Origin: Cacajao melanocephalus
Lineage: Eukaryota > Chordata > Mammalia > Primates > Pitheciidae
Assembly: GCA_963573385.1 (NCBI GenBank)
Contig: CAUYLG010075758.1
Location: 109,576-173,575 of the forward strand
Direction: 5' to 3'
Length of the DNA stretch: 64,000 nt
Both the position numbers and the translations under genes were made by a program. Below, one piece after another: positions 11,916 through 24,895 of the stretch. Position 1 is the stretch's first letter, and every line of letters begins with the position of its first letter. The notes below the pieces were generated by a model that did not search any database, had not been told where the DNA came from, and saw only the letters and a program-made list of their open reading frames with translations.

Positions 11916-12203
11916 AATTAAATAAAATTCCATATCAGTTTTGTACTCTAATAGGAGCAGTATAAGAATTTATAAACATAAAGTAATTTTTAATTAAAGC
12001 AGATATATCACGGAATAAATACTAAGTTAGAGGGGGAACAGCATAGTACAAACAAAGCAGTGAGCAGGTTATGTGAATCATGCCAAATTTGGTAATTTTA
12101 ATCATATATTTTTGTGTATCTTAATATAAATCAGTATTATATTCCGTGAGTTGTGTTTTGTTGATTAGTACCACCAGCCTAGCTGTTTAAAATATAATCT
12201 ATG

Positions 12204-12350
12204 AGAGGCCAGATTTGGTTTTTCACCCCACTAATCCAAGTCCTTTGGAAGGCTGAAGCAGAAGGATCCTTGGAGCCCAGGAGTATGAGGCTACAGTGAG
12301 CTATGATCTTGCCACCACACTCCAGCCTAGGCAACAAAGCGAACTGCCCC
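12204..12350 (+). mobile_element. Old Alu monomer (FLAM/FRAM-like)
   Basis: A single degraded Alu arm is recognisable from 'ctttggaaggctgaagcaga', 'ctacagtgagctatgatctt' and 'ccaccacactccagcctagg'. There is no second arm. Confidence 0.8.
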
Positions 12351-13895
12351 CCACCACATGTCTATAATAAATAAAATGAAATATTAGCTGTGAGAAAAAG
12401 ATTCATAGAAACAACATTGATCACAACACTAGGGCTTCAAAGAGAGTAAAGGATTCATGAATGGTATCTTAGGCAGAAATATAAAAATATTTTGTTTGTG
12501 TTTAGCAATATCATCTCCTTTAGGGATTTTGTTCTAGAAACACTAAAAAATATCATCAGTCAATAGGTGTTAGTTACAGCTTTTTAAAGTGGGTCTCTGA
12601 AATAACAATACAATGATGCTATAGGAGATACCGAAAGACATTTAAATGTGACATGTAGTCACGGTTTAACAAGAAAGATATATTTCTGCTCTTAGTTTCA
12701 TATATTATTCAATGAAAATTTGACAACTCCATTCTTTGCAGTCTGCAGCAGTTAGCAAAAAACAATGCTAATTATCAGGTCAACTAATATAATAACCATA
12801 TAGATCATTTATATTCACTTTAATATGCTTTTTTTTTCCCACTCTTAACAGATCCTGAATGATATCCAGATTTTAACAGATCAGTTGACGAAATGTAATT
12901 GGATCTCCTCTCCATTATGACTCTTGGAATTCATGTTTAGTGCATAGACCCTGAGTTTCCAAGTATTAAAAAGCAAAAAGATAGGGAGACTGTCAAACAA
13001 AAGAGGGAAATTTGTTTATTTTTCGTCAAAACCACACATAATTTCTTACACAGAAAATTCTCATTAAGATAATGGTATCATTTAAACCAATGCAGAGGCT
13101 ATATAGACTGTGGCATTATTTATTTAAAGTTTAAAACATGTATAGGTGGTATAAATGCTATGGACATATATATGTATATAATATACATATTATATATATA
13201 AACTTAATAACTGTTATGGGAAGTATTATAAGACAATTTTGAAATATTTGTTATTTCTTAATAGGGAGAAAAGTGAATGAAATTGTGGAAGGGTACATAG
13301 GGATCTTCCTTGGTCTCAGAATTGTTTCCACTCTTGAAAAATCTGAAGCAAATAAGGAAAATATCTAAAACAACCAATGGAATTGAATTGAGTTGTGTTT
13401 GAATACACATGTTTGCAATGTCATTCTTTGTACTTAAAAAAAAAGTAGAAAGAATCTAACATGTAAAAATGCACATAACATTAATGCAAATATTTTCTTT
13501 CCTAATTATTATTATTTTTAAAGGATGTTACTCTCTAAAATCAGGTTATTGTTAATATTGGTATTACGGTCACTGAATCTCTCTATTCCTGGCTAGAAAT
13601 AAGAGTTTTAACATTGCAATATTTAAATTAGAGTTCAATTCAGCAACACTCTCCAACATTTCCAATGAATTAGTATTGAAAAGATAATTTTTAAGTGGGT
13701 GGGTCATCTTGTTTTGTTTTTGTTGTTGTTTTGTTGCTGTTTAGGTAGAATTTAAGTATATTAAGACACACAGGTTATAAGATTTTGGTTTGGTATACAC
13801 CACCATAAATATCATCATTATTATCAAATGAGAATATATTCATCATTCCCCAGAAAGTTCCCTCATGACCCTTTCCAGCAAATTGTATGTTAAGA

Positions 13896-13948
<53 letters not shown>

Positions 13949-14570
13949 AGAGACAGAGAGAGAAAGCAGGTGTTATAGCATATACCTTGTTCTGTTTTTT
14001 TTCAAGATTTTCAAGGCTGTTCTAAGTACTTGTTTCTTTATGTAAATTGTTCAGGTAGCTTCTCAAGTTCTACAAAAGCCTCTTGTGAATCTGATTAAAA
14101 TTTCATTTAATCTGTGTCAATTCCATTCCATAAATATTATTTTGCAGTTTTTAGTGTTTTTGCATATTTTTGTTAACATCATTCTTAAGTATTAACAGGA
14201 CAAAGTGTTTCAACAATGTTTATAATTAAAATTTACTAGTGTAATTTAATAAAAGCATAAGCAATGAGACAAAACATTGGCAGAGTATGGGATTTGGCAA
14301 AAAAGAATCTGTGGAAACCTTTCATTTAAAGTCAAAGCACAGGGTTTGCCCAGCTTATCTGATCATAAAAGTGTAACAGTGGTATTCGTAGTTCCTTGTA
14401 ACAGAATGCACACAACAGTGTTACTCAAGAGGAAAGCAATTTGCAGCTCTGAGAAGTCCTTGCTTGTTATTTCCCACATTAATCTGCTCTTGCTACCTGA
14501 GTGCAATACAAATTATGAGAGCTGATGAAACTGCCAAAGTGAAAGGTAAGGAGTTCAGTGTTCGGTAAGA
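12351..14570. other. AT-rich intergenic DNA with simple repeats
   Basis: No gene seen. It contains a TA-rich stretch (13165-13202) and a (TG)n tract (13896-13970). Confidence 0.55.
13896..13970. repeat. (TG)n tract followed by (GA)-rich tail
   Basis: About 50 bp of TG repeat interrupted once, followed by 'gcgagagagacagagagaga'. Confidence 0.95.
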
Positions 14571-16325
14571 CAGAATAAAGATATATGTAGCTATTAAGTT
14601 GGCCCCAGACCAATAAGGTAAGTAGAAGAACCAAAACACAAGGAATTGATAAAGGGGTAGAATCTAATTCTTTTCTCAGAAAAAAAAAAAAAAACTGTGA
14701 TTAAAAAAATAGCAGCGAATAGATTTAACCAAAGTAATGGCAGGGGAAGCAGAAAGGAAGTAGCAGGTCCCTGGTGAGGGCCAAACTTCAAGCCAGGGAC
14801 AACCTAAACCCTGAAGGCCAGACTGCCAGTTCCACATGGAGTCCATGACCTGGAGTGAGATCTTCCTTGATGCCTTTTGGCCAGTGGAATGGTGCTTTTT
14901 CTGGGCTTGCTTATGGACCAATCAGCATCCACTTCCTCCATTCAAAAACCATAAAATCCTTGGACTCAGCCACACTCAGACACTAGTTGGGACTACCTGC
15001 CTACAGATAGGAGTGACCCATTTCAAATCTCCTCTCCACTGAGAACTGTTCTATTGCTAAATAAAGCTCTTCTCCACCTTGCTCACCCTCCACTTGTCCA
15101 CATTACCTTATTTTTCCTGGACATGAGACAAAAACTTGGGACCTGCCAAAAGGTGGGCATGAAAAAGGCAATAACATTTTTCTGGCCAGGCAGTGAGATG
15201 CTCCCATTCCCTAGACTGTGGGAGTAAAGAGTGGCAACCTTTCTGAGGACCCAGACATTGGAATTCTTCAAGGCAGAGCTTTAACACCACAGCCCTCCCA
15301 CCCTCTGCTAGCATCTGGTGACCACCTCACATGAGGCAGCAGCAGGGCCAGGCCAGCCCAGAGGCCATGGGCCAGAGCAAGACAGCAGTACTAAATGAGC
15401 TGTAACACAAATAGGCTGAAACAATACCCCCTCCCCATTTGATGTGCTGCAGGCAGTGGGAATGAGACAGCTGGAACAAACACACACACCCTCCTTGGGG
15501 CTCTGTGGTTGCTGGTATCTGCAAGTTTTCAGATGCCACAACTTTCCCCTCATCCAGATGCCAGAACCTTTGGTGAAAGCCACTTGCTGGATGTCTGGTC
15601 CAGCCGCAGCCTCACTCACAGCCAGTGCAAGTGCCAGCACCTGGAGCTAGCTGCCCTGCTACCACATCCAGTGCTCCTGGCTATGCACAGTGGCCAAACC
15701 TCATGCTTGCTCACTAACACATCCCTCACCACTTCACACCTGGCTTGCCCTTAGCAGGCACGAGATCCAGGCCAGTAGCATGAGCTGAGTGCAGTCTGTC
15801 AGGCCAAGTGGGTGGAACAAGCCTAGCGGGGATGAGCAAAACTGAAACAGAGGTACCAATAGCCACAGAGGTTTCTAGCTGGTGAAGCAACACCTAAAGC
15901 ATCCTGTGACATTTCTGGGAGCTCACTGGGGATCTACGGAAGGATGAGTAAACGTGACCGTCCTGCCTTCCGTCCTTTTAGGAGTCCCTAAACTCCACAA
16001 TAGCCAAAATGATACAAAAACATTGAGCCTCTGTCTGCTAGGTAAAAGCAACTAGTGTGGCTGCCATAATTAAGACACGGAAGACAGGCTTGCTAGAGAG
16101 GACACTGTCAATCCCCTGTCACCCTTGGGCCTTGAGAATGTTGCCTTTGTTTCAATACAGTTTCTGTTTACAGAGGTCTGGCTGTCACATGGGATTGAAA
16201 TAAGGCCCTGGGGCAACTGAAGGCAGGGGCTGAGGCTATAAATTAGTGTTGCCCGAAGGCCGCTATACTGGCTCTAGTCCCCAACAGCCTGTTAAAGTGT
16301 CTGCATCAGAACCTCCAGTCTTTCC
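14571..16325 (+). mobile_element. Class I ERV LTR and 5' leader-like internal sequence
   Basis: 14571 to about 15310 has LTR architecture on the plus strand: a CCAAT-like 'accaatcagcatcc', a TATA-like 'ccataaaatcctt' near 14950, AATAAA near 15059, and the typical post-polyA run 'cttgctcaccctccacttgt'. The following GC-richer sequence to 16325 resembles a retroviral leader or early gag region but contains no convincing gag ORF. It resembles the HUERS-P/LTR8-LTR9-type group from memory. The 3' side ends abruptly at the polypyrimidine tract. Confidence 0.6.
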
Positions 16326-16327
16326 TG

Positions 16328-16629
16328 TTAATTTCTTTCTTTCTTTCCTTCTTTCTTCTCTTTCTTTATTTTTCTTTCTCTTTCTTTCTTTTCTTTCTCT
16401 TTCTTTTTTTCTTTCTTCTTTCTTTTTCTTTCTTTCTTTTTCTTCTTTTTCTTTCTTTCTCTTTCTTTTTCTTTCTCTCTCCCTCCCTCCTTCCTTTCTT
16501 TCTTTCTCCCTTTCTTTCTTTCCTTTCTTTTCTCTTTCTCTTTCTTTCCTTCTTTCTTTCTCCCTTTCTTTCTTTCTTTTCTTTCTTTTCTCTTTCTCTT
16601 TGTTTCCTTCTTTCTTTCTCCCTCCCTTC

Positions 16630-16683
<54 letters not shown>

Positions 16684-16829
16684 CTTTCTTTCTTCTTTCT
16701 TTGTTTTTTTGTGTCTTTCTCTCCCCTTCCCTGCCGCCCTCCTTCCTTCCTTCCCTTTCCTTTTTTCTTTTCTCCTTCCTTCCTTCCTTCCTTTCTTTCT
16801 CTTTCTTTCTTTCTTTCTTTCCTTCCTTC

Positions 16830-16880
<51 letters not shown>

Positions 16881-16960
16881 TCCCTTTCTCTCTCTCTCTT
16901 CCTCCCTCCGTCCTTCCTTCTTTCCTCTTTCTTTCTTCCTCTTTCTTTCTTTTTTAGCTT
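16328..16960. repeat. Long (CTTT)n/(CCTT)n polypyrimidine tract
   Basis: About 630 bp is almost purely pyrimidine on the plus strand, built of CTTT, CCTT and CCCT units. Long uninterrupted CTTT runs lie at about 16632-16683 and 16828-16882. The 249- and 228-codon ORFs across it are low-complexity artefacts (Phe/Ser/Leu on one strand, Lys/Glu/Arg on the other). Confidence 0.98.
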
Positions 16961-17984
16961 CATGGCTCCTGTCTTTTCTTTATATACAATGTTAAAGGTG
17001 TTGTTGCAAACCACAGAGATAATATTACTGGATCAAGTGAGCACTGGCTTATAAGGAGTATAATTCAGAGCAATATCATTTTTGTCTATTCTTAGAAGTG
17101 AGGAAGATGTAATGATGAGAGCTTTCTTTCCCCCTTTTAACAAAACCTATTAGCATAGGGCAAGAGGCTACTTCCCCTAGATACCTTCCTCCCGTCCCCT
17201 GCTTTTAAGTTGTTTTTTCTCCACCATGTCAGGAGTCAACAAAGCCTTGTGAATAAAGGGAGTTTTTCTATGTGAGAGATTGATTTTTTTTTTCTTTTGG
17301 GAGATATCTTATTAGGCCAGATCCTTAATTTCTGGGACTCCTTTTTCTCCCATGTCTGAGGAAGACTGGATTCCACAGCTTCACCTTAGCATTCTGGTTA
17401 TGATAGGAAAGCAATAGAGGAGCTGTCCTACTAGTTGCTGGCTGCAATTTGGAAAGGACCACTTGGGACTAATTTAATGGGTCTATATACCCTTCTGAGG
17501 TGTATGGACTCCCCACCCATCTTTCCTTTTCCAATCTTTGGTTTGAAGCTAAAAACAAAAACAGAAACAAAACACTAATTGCTGTTTTTCAAAAAATGAG
17601 TTGTAACTGCTGCCCCATTCTCCTTGCAATAACTGCTGACCTTGGCTTCTGTAAATAAAAACAGCTAGTTTGCTCTGAAAAATGCTGATTGAAAAGAAGA
17701 AGAAAAAAATTTCTATTGTAATGTTTAACTTGAAGCCCACTATATAAAGCTGCTTGCTTTTACTTATCAGTAACTGCCAGAAATAGCTTCTGTAAAGTTG
17801 CTTGTCCTGCATCCCCTCACCCTCTTGGTCCTAAAACCAAGATGTGGTTTTTCAGCTTAAAAACCCTGCTCCCCCTGAGCTCGGGGCCATGGGTGGGAGA
17901 GAGGTGAGTCCTCCGTGGCCACTGGCAATAAAGACCCTGCAATTTGGCATACTTTTGCCTTGATGTTAATTTTTATACTCGATC
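16961..17984 (+). mobile_element. ERV-like internal remnant and LTR
   Basis: The last part (about 17530-17984) looks like a class I ERV LTR, with a TATA box ('ctatataaagctgctt', near 17740) and AATAAA ('ggcaataaagaccc', near 17925). The upstream part (16990-17530) may be retroviral internal sequence but is not diagnostic. The LTR abuts the THE1 element at 17985. Confidence 0.45.
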
Positions 17985-18247
17985 TGATATAACACTGTTT
18001 TTGTGGTACTGAATAAGCCTCATAAGATTTGATAGTTTTATTAGGGGTTTCTACATTTGCCTCTTCCTCATTCTTTCTTTGTCTGCTGTCATCCTTGTAA
18101 GAAGGGACTTGCTCCTTCTTGCCTTCAGCCATGATTGTGAAGCATCTCCAGCCATGTGGAACCATAATTCCAATTAAGCCTCTTTCTTTTTTAAATTGCA
18201 CTGTCTTGGATATGACTTCTTCAGCAGCTTGAAAAGAGACTAATACA
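17985..18247 (+). mobile_element. 5' LTR of THE1-type MaLR with internal deletion
   Basis: It begins with the THE1 terminus TGATAT (17985-17990) and then jumps to sequence matching position 19937 onward of the 3' LTR, so about 115 bp of U3 is missing. It ends 'gagactaataca'. Shared landmarks with the 3' LTR include 'agccatgattgtgaag' and 'ccaattaagcctctttctt'. Confidence 0.85.
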
Positions 18248-19814
18248 GTAAATTAATATCAGTAGAGTTGGGGCATTGTTGAAAAGATACCCAAAAATGT
18301 GGAAGTGACTTTGGATCTTGGTAAAGGGCAGAGGTTGGAACAATTTGAAGGACTCTGAAGAAGACAGAAAAATATTGGAAAGTTTGGAACTTCCTAGAGA
18401 CTTGTTAAATGCCCTTGCCCCAAATGGTGATAGCAATATGGATGATAAGGTCCAGGCTGAGGTGGGTCTAAGATGGAGATGAGGGACTTTTTGGGAACTG
18501 GAGTAAAGATGACTCATGATATGTTTTAGCAAAGAGATTGGTGGCATTTTGCCCCTGCCTCAGAGATTGTGAAACTTTGAACTTGAAAAAGATGATTTAG
18601 GGTATCTGGCATAAAAAATTTCTAAGCAGCAAAGCATTCAAGATGTGACTTGGGTGCTCTTAAAAGCATTCAGTTTTAAAAGGGAAAAAGGGTATATAAG
18701 TTTGAAAAATTTGCAACCTGACAATGCAATAGAAAACAAAATTCCATTTTATGAGCAGAAATTCAAGCAGGCTACAGAAATTTGCATGAGTAACAAATAG
18801 CCAAATGTTAATCCCCAAGACAATAGAGAAAATGTCACCAGGGCATGACAGAGGTCATCATTCCAGCTCTTCCAATCACAGACCTGAAGGCCTAGGAAAA
18901 CAAAAGCATTTTTATTGGCTGGGCCCAGGGTCCCTGAGTTGTGCACAGCCTAGTGAATTGATGAACTGAGTCCCAGCCTCCTTGCCATGGCTGAAAGTGG
19001 CCAACATAGATCTTGGGCTGTTGCTTCAGATGCTGCAAGCCCCAAGCCTTGGCAGCTTCCACGTTGTGTAGAGCCTGAAGGTGCACAGAAGTCAAGAATT
19101 GAGTTTTGAGAAACTTTGCCTAGATTTCAGAGGATTTATGGAAATGCCTATATGCCCAGGCAGAAGTTTGCTGCAGGGGTGAAGCTCTCATGGAGAACCT
19201 CTGGCTAGGGCAGTGCAGAAAGGAAATGTGTCATCGGTGCCCCTACAGAGCCTCTACTGGGGCATCACAGTGGAGCTGTGAGAAGGCCACCATCCTCCAG
19301 ACCTCAGAATGGTAGATCCACTGACAGCTTGCACCATGCACCTGGAAAAGCCACAGAGACTCAATGCCAGCCTGTGAAAATAGCTGGGAGAAAGGCTGTA
19401 GCCTTCAAAACCACAGAGACATCACTGCCCAAGACCACAAGAACCCATCACTTGCATCAGTGTGACCTGGATGTGAAACATGGATTCAGATGAGATCATT
19501 TTGGAGCTTTAAGATTTGACTGCCCCACTAGGTTTCGGACTTGCATTGGCCCTTTTGTTTTGGCCAATGTCTCCAGTTTGAAATGGTTGTATTTACCCAA
19601 TGTCTGTATCTCCATTGTATCTAGGAAATAACTAGCTTGCTTTTGATTTTACAGGCTCATAGATGGAAAGAACTTACCTTATGTCAGATGAGACTTGGGA
19701 CTGCGGACTTTTCAGTTAATGCACAAATGAGTTAAGACTTTATGAGACTGTTGGGAAGGCATGATTGGTTTTGAAATGTGACAACGTAAGATTTGGCAGG
19801 GGCCAGGGGTGGAA
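18248..19814 (+). mobile_element. THE1 internal region
   Basis: About 1.57 kb lies between two THE1 LTRs, close to the usual THE1 internal length. It carries the typical 'ggggcattgttgaaaagata' and 'gtggaagtgactttggatct' starts and ends '...gggtggaa' before the 3' LTR. MaLR internal regions have no complete retroviral genes; only short ORFs appear here. Confidence 0.88.
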
Positions 19815-20190
19815 TGATATGGTTTGGCTCTGTGTCCCCACCCAAATCTCATCTTTATTTGAACTCCCATAATTTTCAGATATTGTGGGAGGAATCTGGT
19901 GGGAGATCATAGAATCATGGGGGCAGTTTTCTCCATACTGTTCTTGTGGTACTTAGTAAGTCTCACAAGATCTGATGATTTTATCAGGGAGTTTTGCTTT
20001 TGCATGCTCTTCATTTTCTCTTTGCCTGCTGCTATCCAAGTAAAATGGGATTTGCTCCTTCTCATCTCCCACCATGATTGTGAGGTTTCCCCAGCCACGT
20101 GGAACTCTAAGTCCAATTAACTCTCTTTCTTTTGTAAATTGCCCAGTCTTGGGTATGTCTTTATCAGCAGCATGAAAACAGACTAATACA
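19815..20190 (+). mobile_element. 3' LTR of THE1-type MaLR
   Basis: A full-length 376-bp LTR running from TGATATGGTTTGGCTCTGTG to GACTAATACA. It is the complete counterpart to the deleted 5' LTR at 17985-18247. Confidence 0.95.
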
Positions 20191-20990
20191 ATTACTAAAA
20201 TGGCTACAGGACTATGAACCTTGAATTCAAAGTATGAGGCTATTATTTATGATTTGCATGTTTATATTTAAGCTTCTTCTTAATGAAATAAACGTTTTCT
20301 GTAAATAAAATTAACACCCAGAACATGTGTCCTTCATATTTTGCATAAAGCTGGAATAACCATTGTATCATCAAACATATCACCAGTTCATAAAAACATT
20401 TATCTCTCATTTACTTTCCTCTAAAAATACTACTTATTCTACTCAATTTATATGGATTTCCAACTAACAAAATTAATCTTCTGTGCAAAATTTATTTATT
20501 ATCTATTAAATTATTGCTTTGAAGGACACAAGATTTTCCCAGTTTTAGCACAGAACCCAAATAAAAGGTAATAATTATCCCATAATTGTTTTACATAGAA
20601 TTATTTAAAAAATATTAAAGTCAATCATTTCCATTATTGTATTTTTATTATCTTAATTTACTTCAGTATTTTAAGACATTTAATTGTTCTAATTGGAAGT
20701 GGCACACATTTTAAATATTACCTAGTTTAAATTGTTCTCTTTGATTTGTGAAAATTCTAAAATGTTAAGCAATTTATTAATGCTACCTGATTAATAATAA
20801 TTATTTAATAATAGAACCATTGTAAGAGCTCAGGATTTAGCTCTCAATTTAATTTTTGAAATGAACATTATGGTGATCAAATTCAGTACAATAAAAGCTA
20901 ATCATTTTAAGTGGAAACATTTTAAGATAAAAGCATTTACAGCTATAAAAAGTCTATGGTCAGTTAAAAGTTTTGCAAATATTTGCACCA
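20191..20990. other. AT-rich intergenic DNA, nothing recognised
   Basis: No gene or clear repeat seen. Confidence 0.6.
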
Positions 20991-22015
20991 TGTATTTTTA
21001 ACCATCACAGTCAAGATAGAGAATATTTGTAGCACAAATAAAAATTCCCTAGAAATTCTTCTTCAATTATCACAGCCAACCAACTCAGGCAACCACTGTC
21101 CTGCTGAAAGACACCATGCCCATTTTTCAGAATAGATGCCTTTTCTGTAGTTTAATAGAAATGGAATTATAAAGTATGTATTATGTGTGTTTATCTTCTT
21201 ACATGCAGTATGATAATTTTAGAAATAAATCTATGTTGTTATTGTATTGTTAATTTTACTACTAAACAAGATTTTGAATTGTCCTTATGGCACAGTTTGT
21301 TTACGCATTCAACTGATAGACATATAGACAATATTTTGCTATTATGAATAGCTGCTATAAATATTCATATGTCAGTCCTTTTTGTGACTACCTCTGTTAT
21401 TTCCTCTGAGTAAATCCTTTGTGAAGGAATTGCTTAATATCATGGCAACGTTCTATTTATTTCTATTAAGAAACCCATGAAAAGTTTTCTTAAGTGGTTG
21501 TATCATTTTACAATCTCACCAGAAATGTATGAAAGTTTGCCTCTCATTAGGACCTTGCCAATGTTCAAATTATTGGTCTTTAAAATGTCTGGTGTCTCAG
21601 GAAGTATTTAATAGAATCTAATCATACTTCTAATTTTGAATTATCTGCTGATTAGTCGTGTTGAGCATCTTCCCTATGGGCTCATGTCCATTTCTATGTC
21701 TTCCTATAAGAAGTGTTTGTTTAAATCTTTTTTTTACAACAAATCACATTGCTTAATTTGTTTTGTTTTTTATAATTAGCTTACTAGAGTTCTTTATATA
21801 TTCTCAATATAATTCTCAAATATCAGTATATGATATTCTATCATCTTTTGCCTTTTCATTTTCTTCATTTTAATTTAGACAGTTTATTTTAAGCTTCTAA
21901 GTTATTAAGTCTGTGATAAATTTTGATTCTACATTTTTTCTGTGTATGATATGAGATAAGGGTCCAGTTTTTATTTTATAATTTATAAATTTCATATGGC
22001 TATCAAGTAAGCTAA
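20991..22015 (-). mobile_element. Old L1 (L1M-type) 3' half
   Basis: The plus strand follows the reverse complement of the L1 3' UTR and ORF2 end: 'tttaatagaaatggaattat', 'attatgaatagctgctataa', 'gagttctttatatattctca' and 'ataagggtccagtttttatt'. Heavily diverged and frameshifted. Confidence 0.75.
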
Positions 22016-22624
22016 TACATTTTGTTAATGAACAAAGCAAAAAAAAAAAAAACTCTTTCTTTAAAAAAAAAATCCGATGGAATATAAAGCCGCTTTTGTG
22101 AAAAATTAAATGACTACATATATCGTCATAGTAAGTCTTGAATCAGGCACTTTAAGATATCTGTTTTCTTCATTTTCAAAATTATTGTAGGTCCTTCACA
22201 GATTGCTAAAATATTTATAATCAAAGTTTAAATTTCCACTAACAAAATCTAATGGGATTTTGACAGTGATTGCCTTAAGTTTCAAGGAAAATGACACTAA
22301 CAATATTGAGTTTTTGATCTATGAACATGGCATCTCCCTTTCTCACAGCAAGATTTTGCAGATCAGAGTTTACAGGTTTTAGACATATTTTGTTAAATTT
22401 AAACCTAAGTTCTTAACATTTTCTGATACCAGAGTAAGTTGTCTTACTCTTAATATTTTGTCTTAAATTTTAATTTTTAATTTATTATTGATTTTTATAT
22501 AGAAAAAAACATACATTTTTGTACATTGAGCTTATTCTTCCCATCTTGATATATTTAATTATTTCTAGTCATCTTTTGCATAAATTTGGTAGAATATTTT
22601 TATAGAAATAATTATTTTATCTTT
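22016..22624. other. AT-rich DNA with A-runs
   Basis: Probably decayed L1, but not assignable. It has A-runs at about 22040-22053 and 22063-22072 and no gene. Confidence 0.5.
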
Positions 22625-23015
22625 TAATAAACAACTCAAATACCTCTGAGCTGGTGAATAGACAAATAAAATATGATATATCCATACAGTAGAATACTAT
22701 ATATCAATAAAAAGAATGAAGTATTAGTAGAAGCTACAATATGGCTAAACTAAAAAACATAAGTAGTGAAAGAAGCCAGACACAAAAGAATACATGCTTT
22801 ATGATTTCATTGTTATGAAATTTTCTGAAAAGCCAGTTCAATAAAGACAAAACATAGATCAACGTTTTGAGGGATACGGTGGTAAAGACTTCTTTTGGGG
22901 GGTAATGGAAATGTTTTAAAATCATTTATAGTGATTGTTGCACAAGTCTGTACATATACTTTACATAAAATAAATATCATCATATGTTTCATATATGTTA
23001 TTAAAATACCCAAGT
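22625..23015 (+). mobile_element. Old L1 3' end fragment
   Basis: Landmarks of an L1M 3' end on the plus strand: 'atatccatacagtagaatac', 'aagaagccagacacaaaaga' and 'gtgattgttgcacaagtctg'. Short ORFs here are shadows of decayed ORF2/UTR. Confidence 0.7.
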
Positions 23016-24391
23016 TGTGTAAACACTAGTTATTCAGGTTTGAACACATATAATCCTTTTGCTTAGCTTTTGTTTGAAAATTATCCTAAGCAATCTTTGG
23101 AATTCATGTTTTACTTCAAGTGAATCATTGTATGAACTACCAATAGTTTTTCAATTTGTTATGACCTATCTATATTCTTCAGTTGTTATTGATAAACAAT
23201 ATACCATGTATAAAATTCTAAGATTAATAGCAAACATCTTCAACTGCAATATTTTCATATTGGCACTAGTTGGGATTGTGATGTTGGTGTAATTACCTTT
23301 CTGTCATTATTGAGCTTCAGTTAATTCGGTGTAACTAAACTGACAAAGGAACATTTTCCTGGACTGAGAAAAAAGTAGAATCACCCTGAGGAAGACAAAG
23401 CACACAGAAAATATTTGTAAGTTATATCAAATAACCGTGTTTTACATCTATTGAAAGTGGATGAAGTCCAATTACGGCATCAGGTCATCAGCATGAATCA
23501 GTAGATCTTAAACATTCCTCTACATCACAATTACCCAGGAATTTATTTTTTCTTAGATACTTAAGCCCTATCTAAGGGCTTAAGGAGATTCTGCTTCATG
23601 AAATCTGCCATGGAGTCTCTTTCCTAAATTTTAAATATTATACAAAATTTTAATGAATAATAACATGAAAGTTTAATGTAAACATACAGTAAAATACAAA
23701 AGCTATTAATATAATGTGTGTTTGTCGCTGACTCACATTTTAAACATAGCATAATATTTGTAGTTAGGTGCACCATTAAGAAGGATTTAGAAACTGGAAG
23801 ACACTATGACACTGTGCCATAATTCCTTACATAATTTATAACAATTTAATAATTTATTCTAAGGTATAATCAGAAACTGCTTATCCACAAAGAAAACTGT
23901 ATGATATTTAATAGTATACAACAGTGTAACAAAAAAAAGAAAATACGTACACCTAAATGCATGAATATAAAAATATGTCAGATGAACCATCATGCAGTCT
24001 TGAAGAGGAAATATGTTAGCCACTAAACACTTCTTGAATTCCAACTAATTATATAATATAATAATATGTATGAGAATATGGAGCTGTCTTCAAATCCTGA
24101 TTCAGCTTGCCTTTACTAAAATGGAAAACTTCCCAAAGCTTAATTACTTTTTCTACGGGAATCAGATGATGATTATTTGAGTCTTAAATAAAATGGGATT
24201 TGTATAGCAATTAAGTTATTTTCTGATATATAGTTACTTCTCATTATATGTTAGCTATTATTATCTGCTTTCTTTGAGACATAATGTTTTGATGTGTATC
24301 GGGAACATGTGTCTGGAGAGAGAGATAGAAAGAGGGAGAGTTGGAGAGGGACAGAGACAATAGGAGCTACACTAAAGATTAACTGGGTGAC
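23016..24391. other. AT-rich intergenic DNA with a possible MER5-like relic
   Basis: No gene seen. At about 23500-23605 'catcacaattacccaggaat' and 'gagattctgcttcatgaaat' recall a MER5-type hAT DNA transposon relic; weakly supported. Confidence 0.4.

Positions 24392-24895
<504 letters not shown>

Noticed and set aside
15308..15754. Overlapping ORFs of 68-110 codons on both strands in the GC-richer ERV leader
   Set aside because: They are mutually overlapping, unsupported by any known domain, and sit in retroviral leader-like DNA.
16246..16995. 249-codon plus-strand ORF and 228-codon minus-strand ORF
   Set aside because: Both are translations of the CTTT/CCTT tract (Ser/Phe/Leu or Lys/Glu/Arg only), with no domain or codon-bias support.
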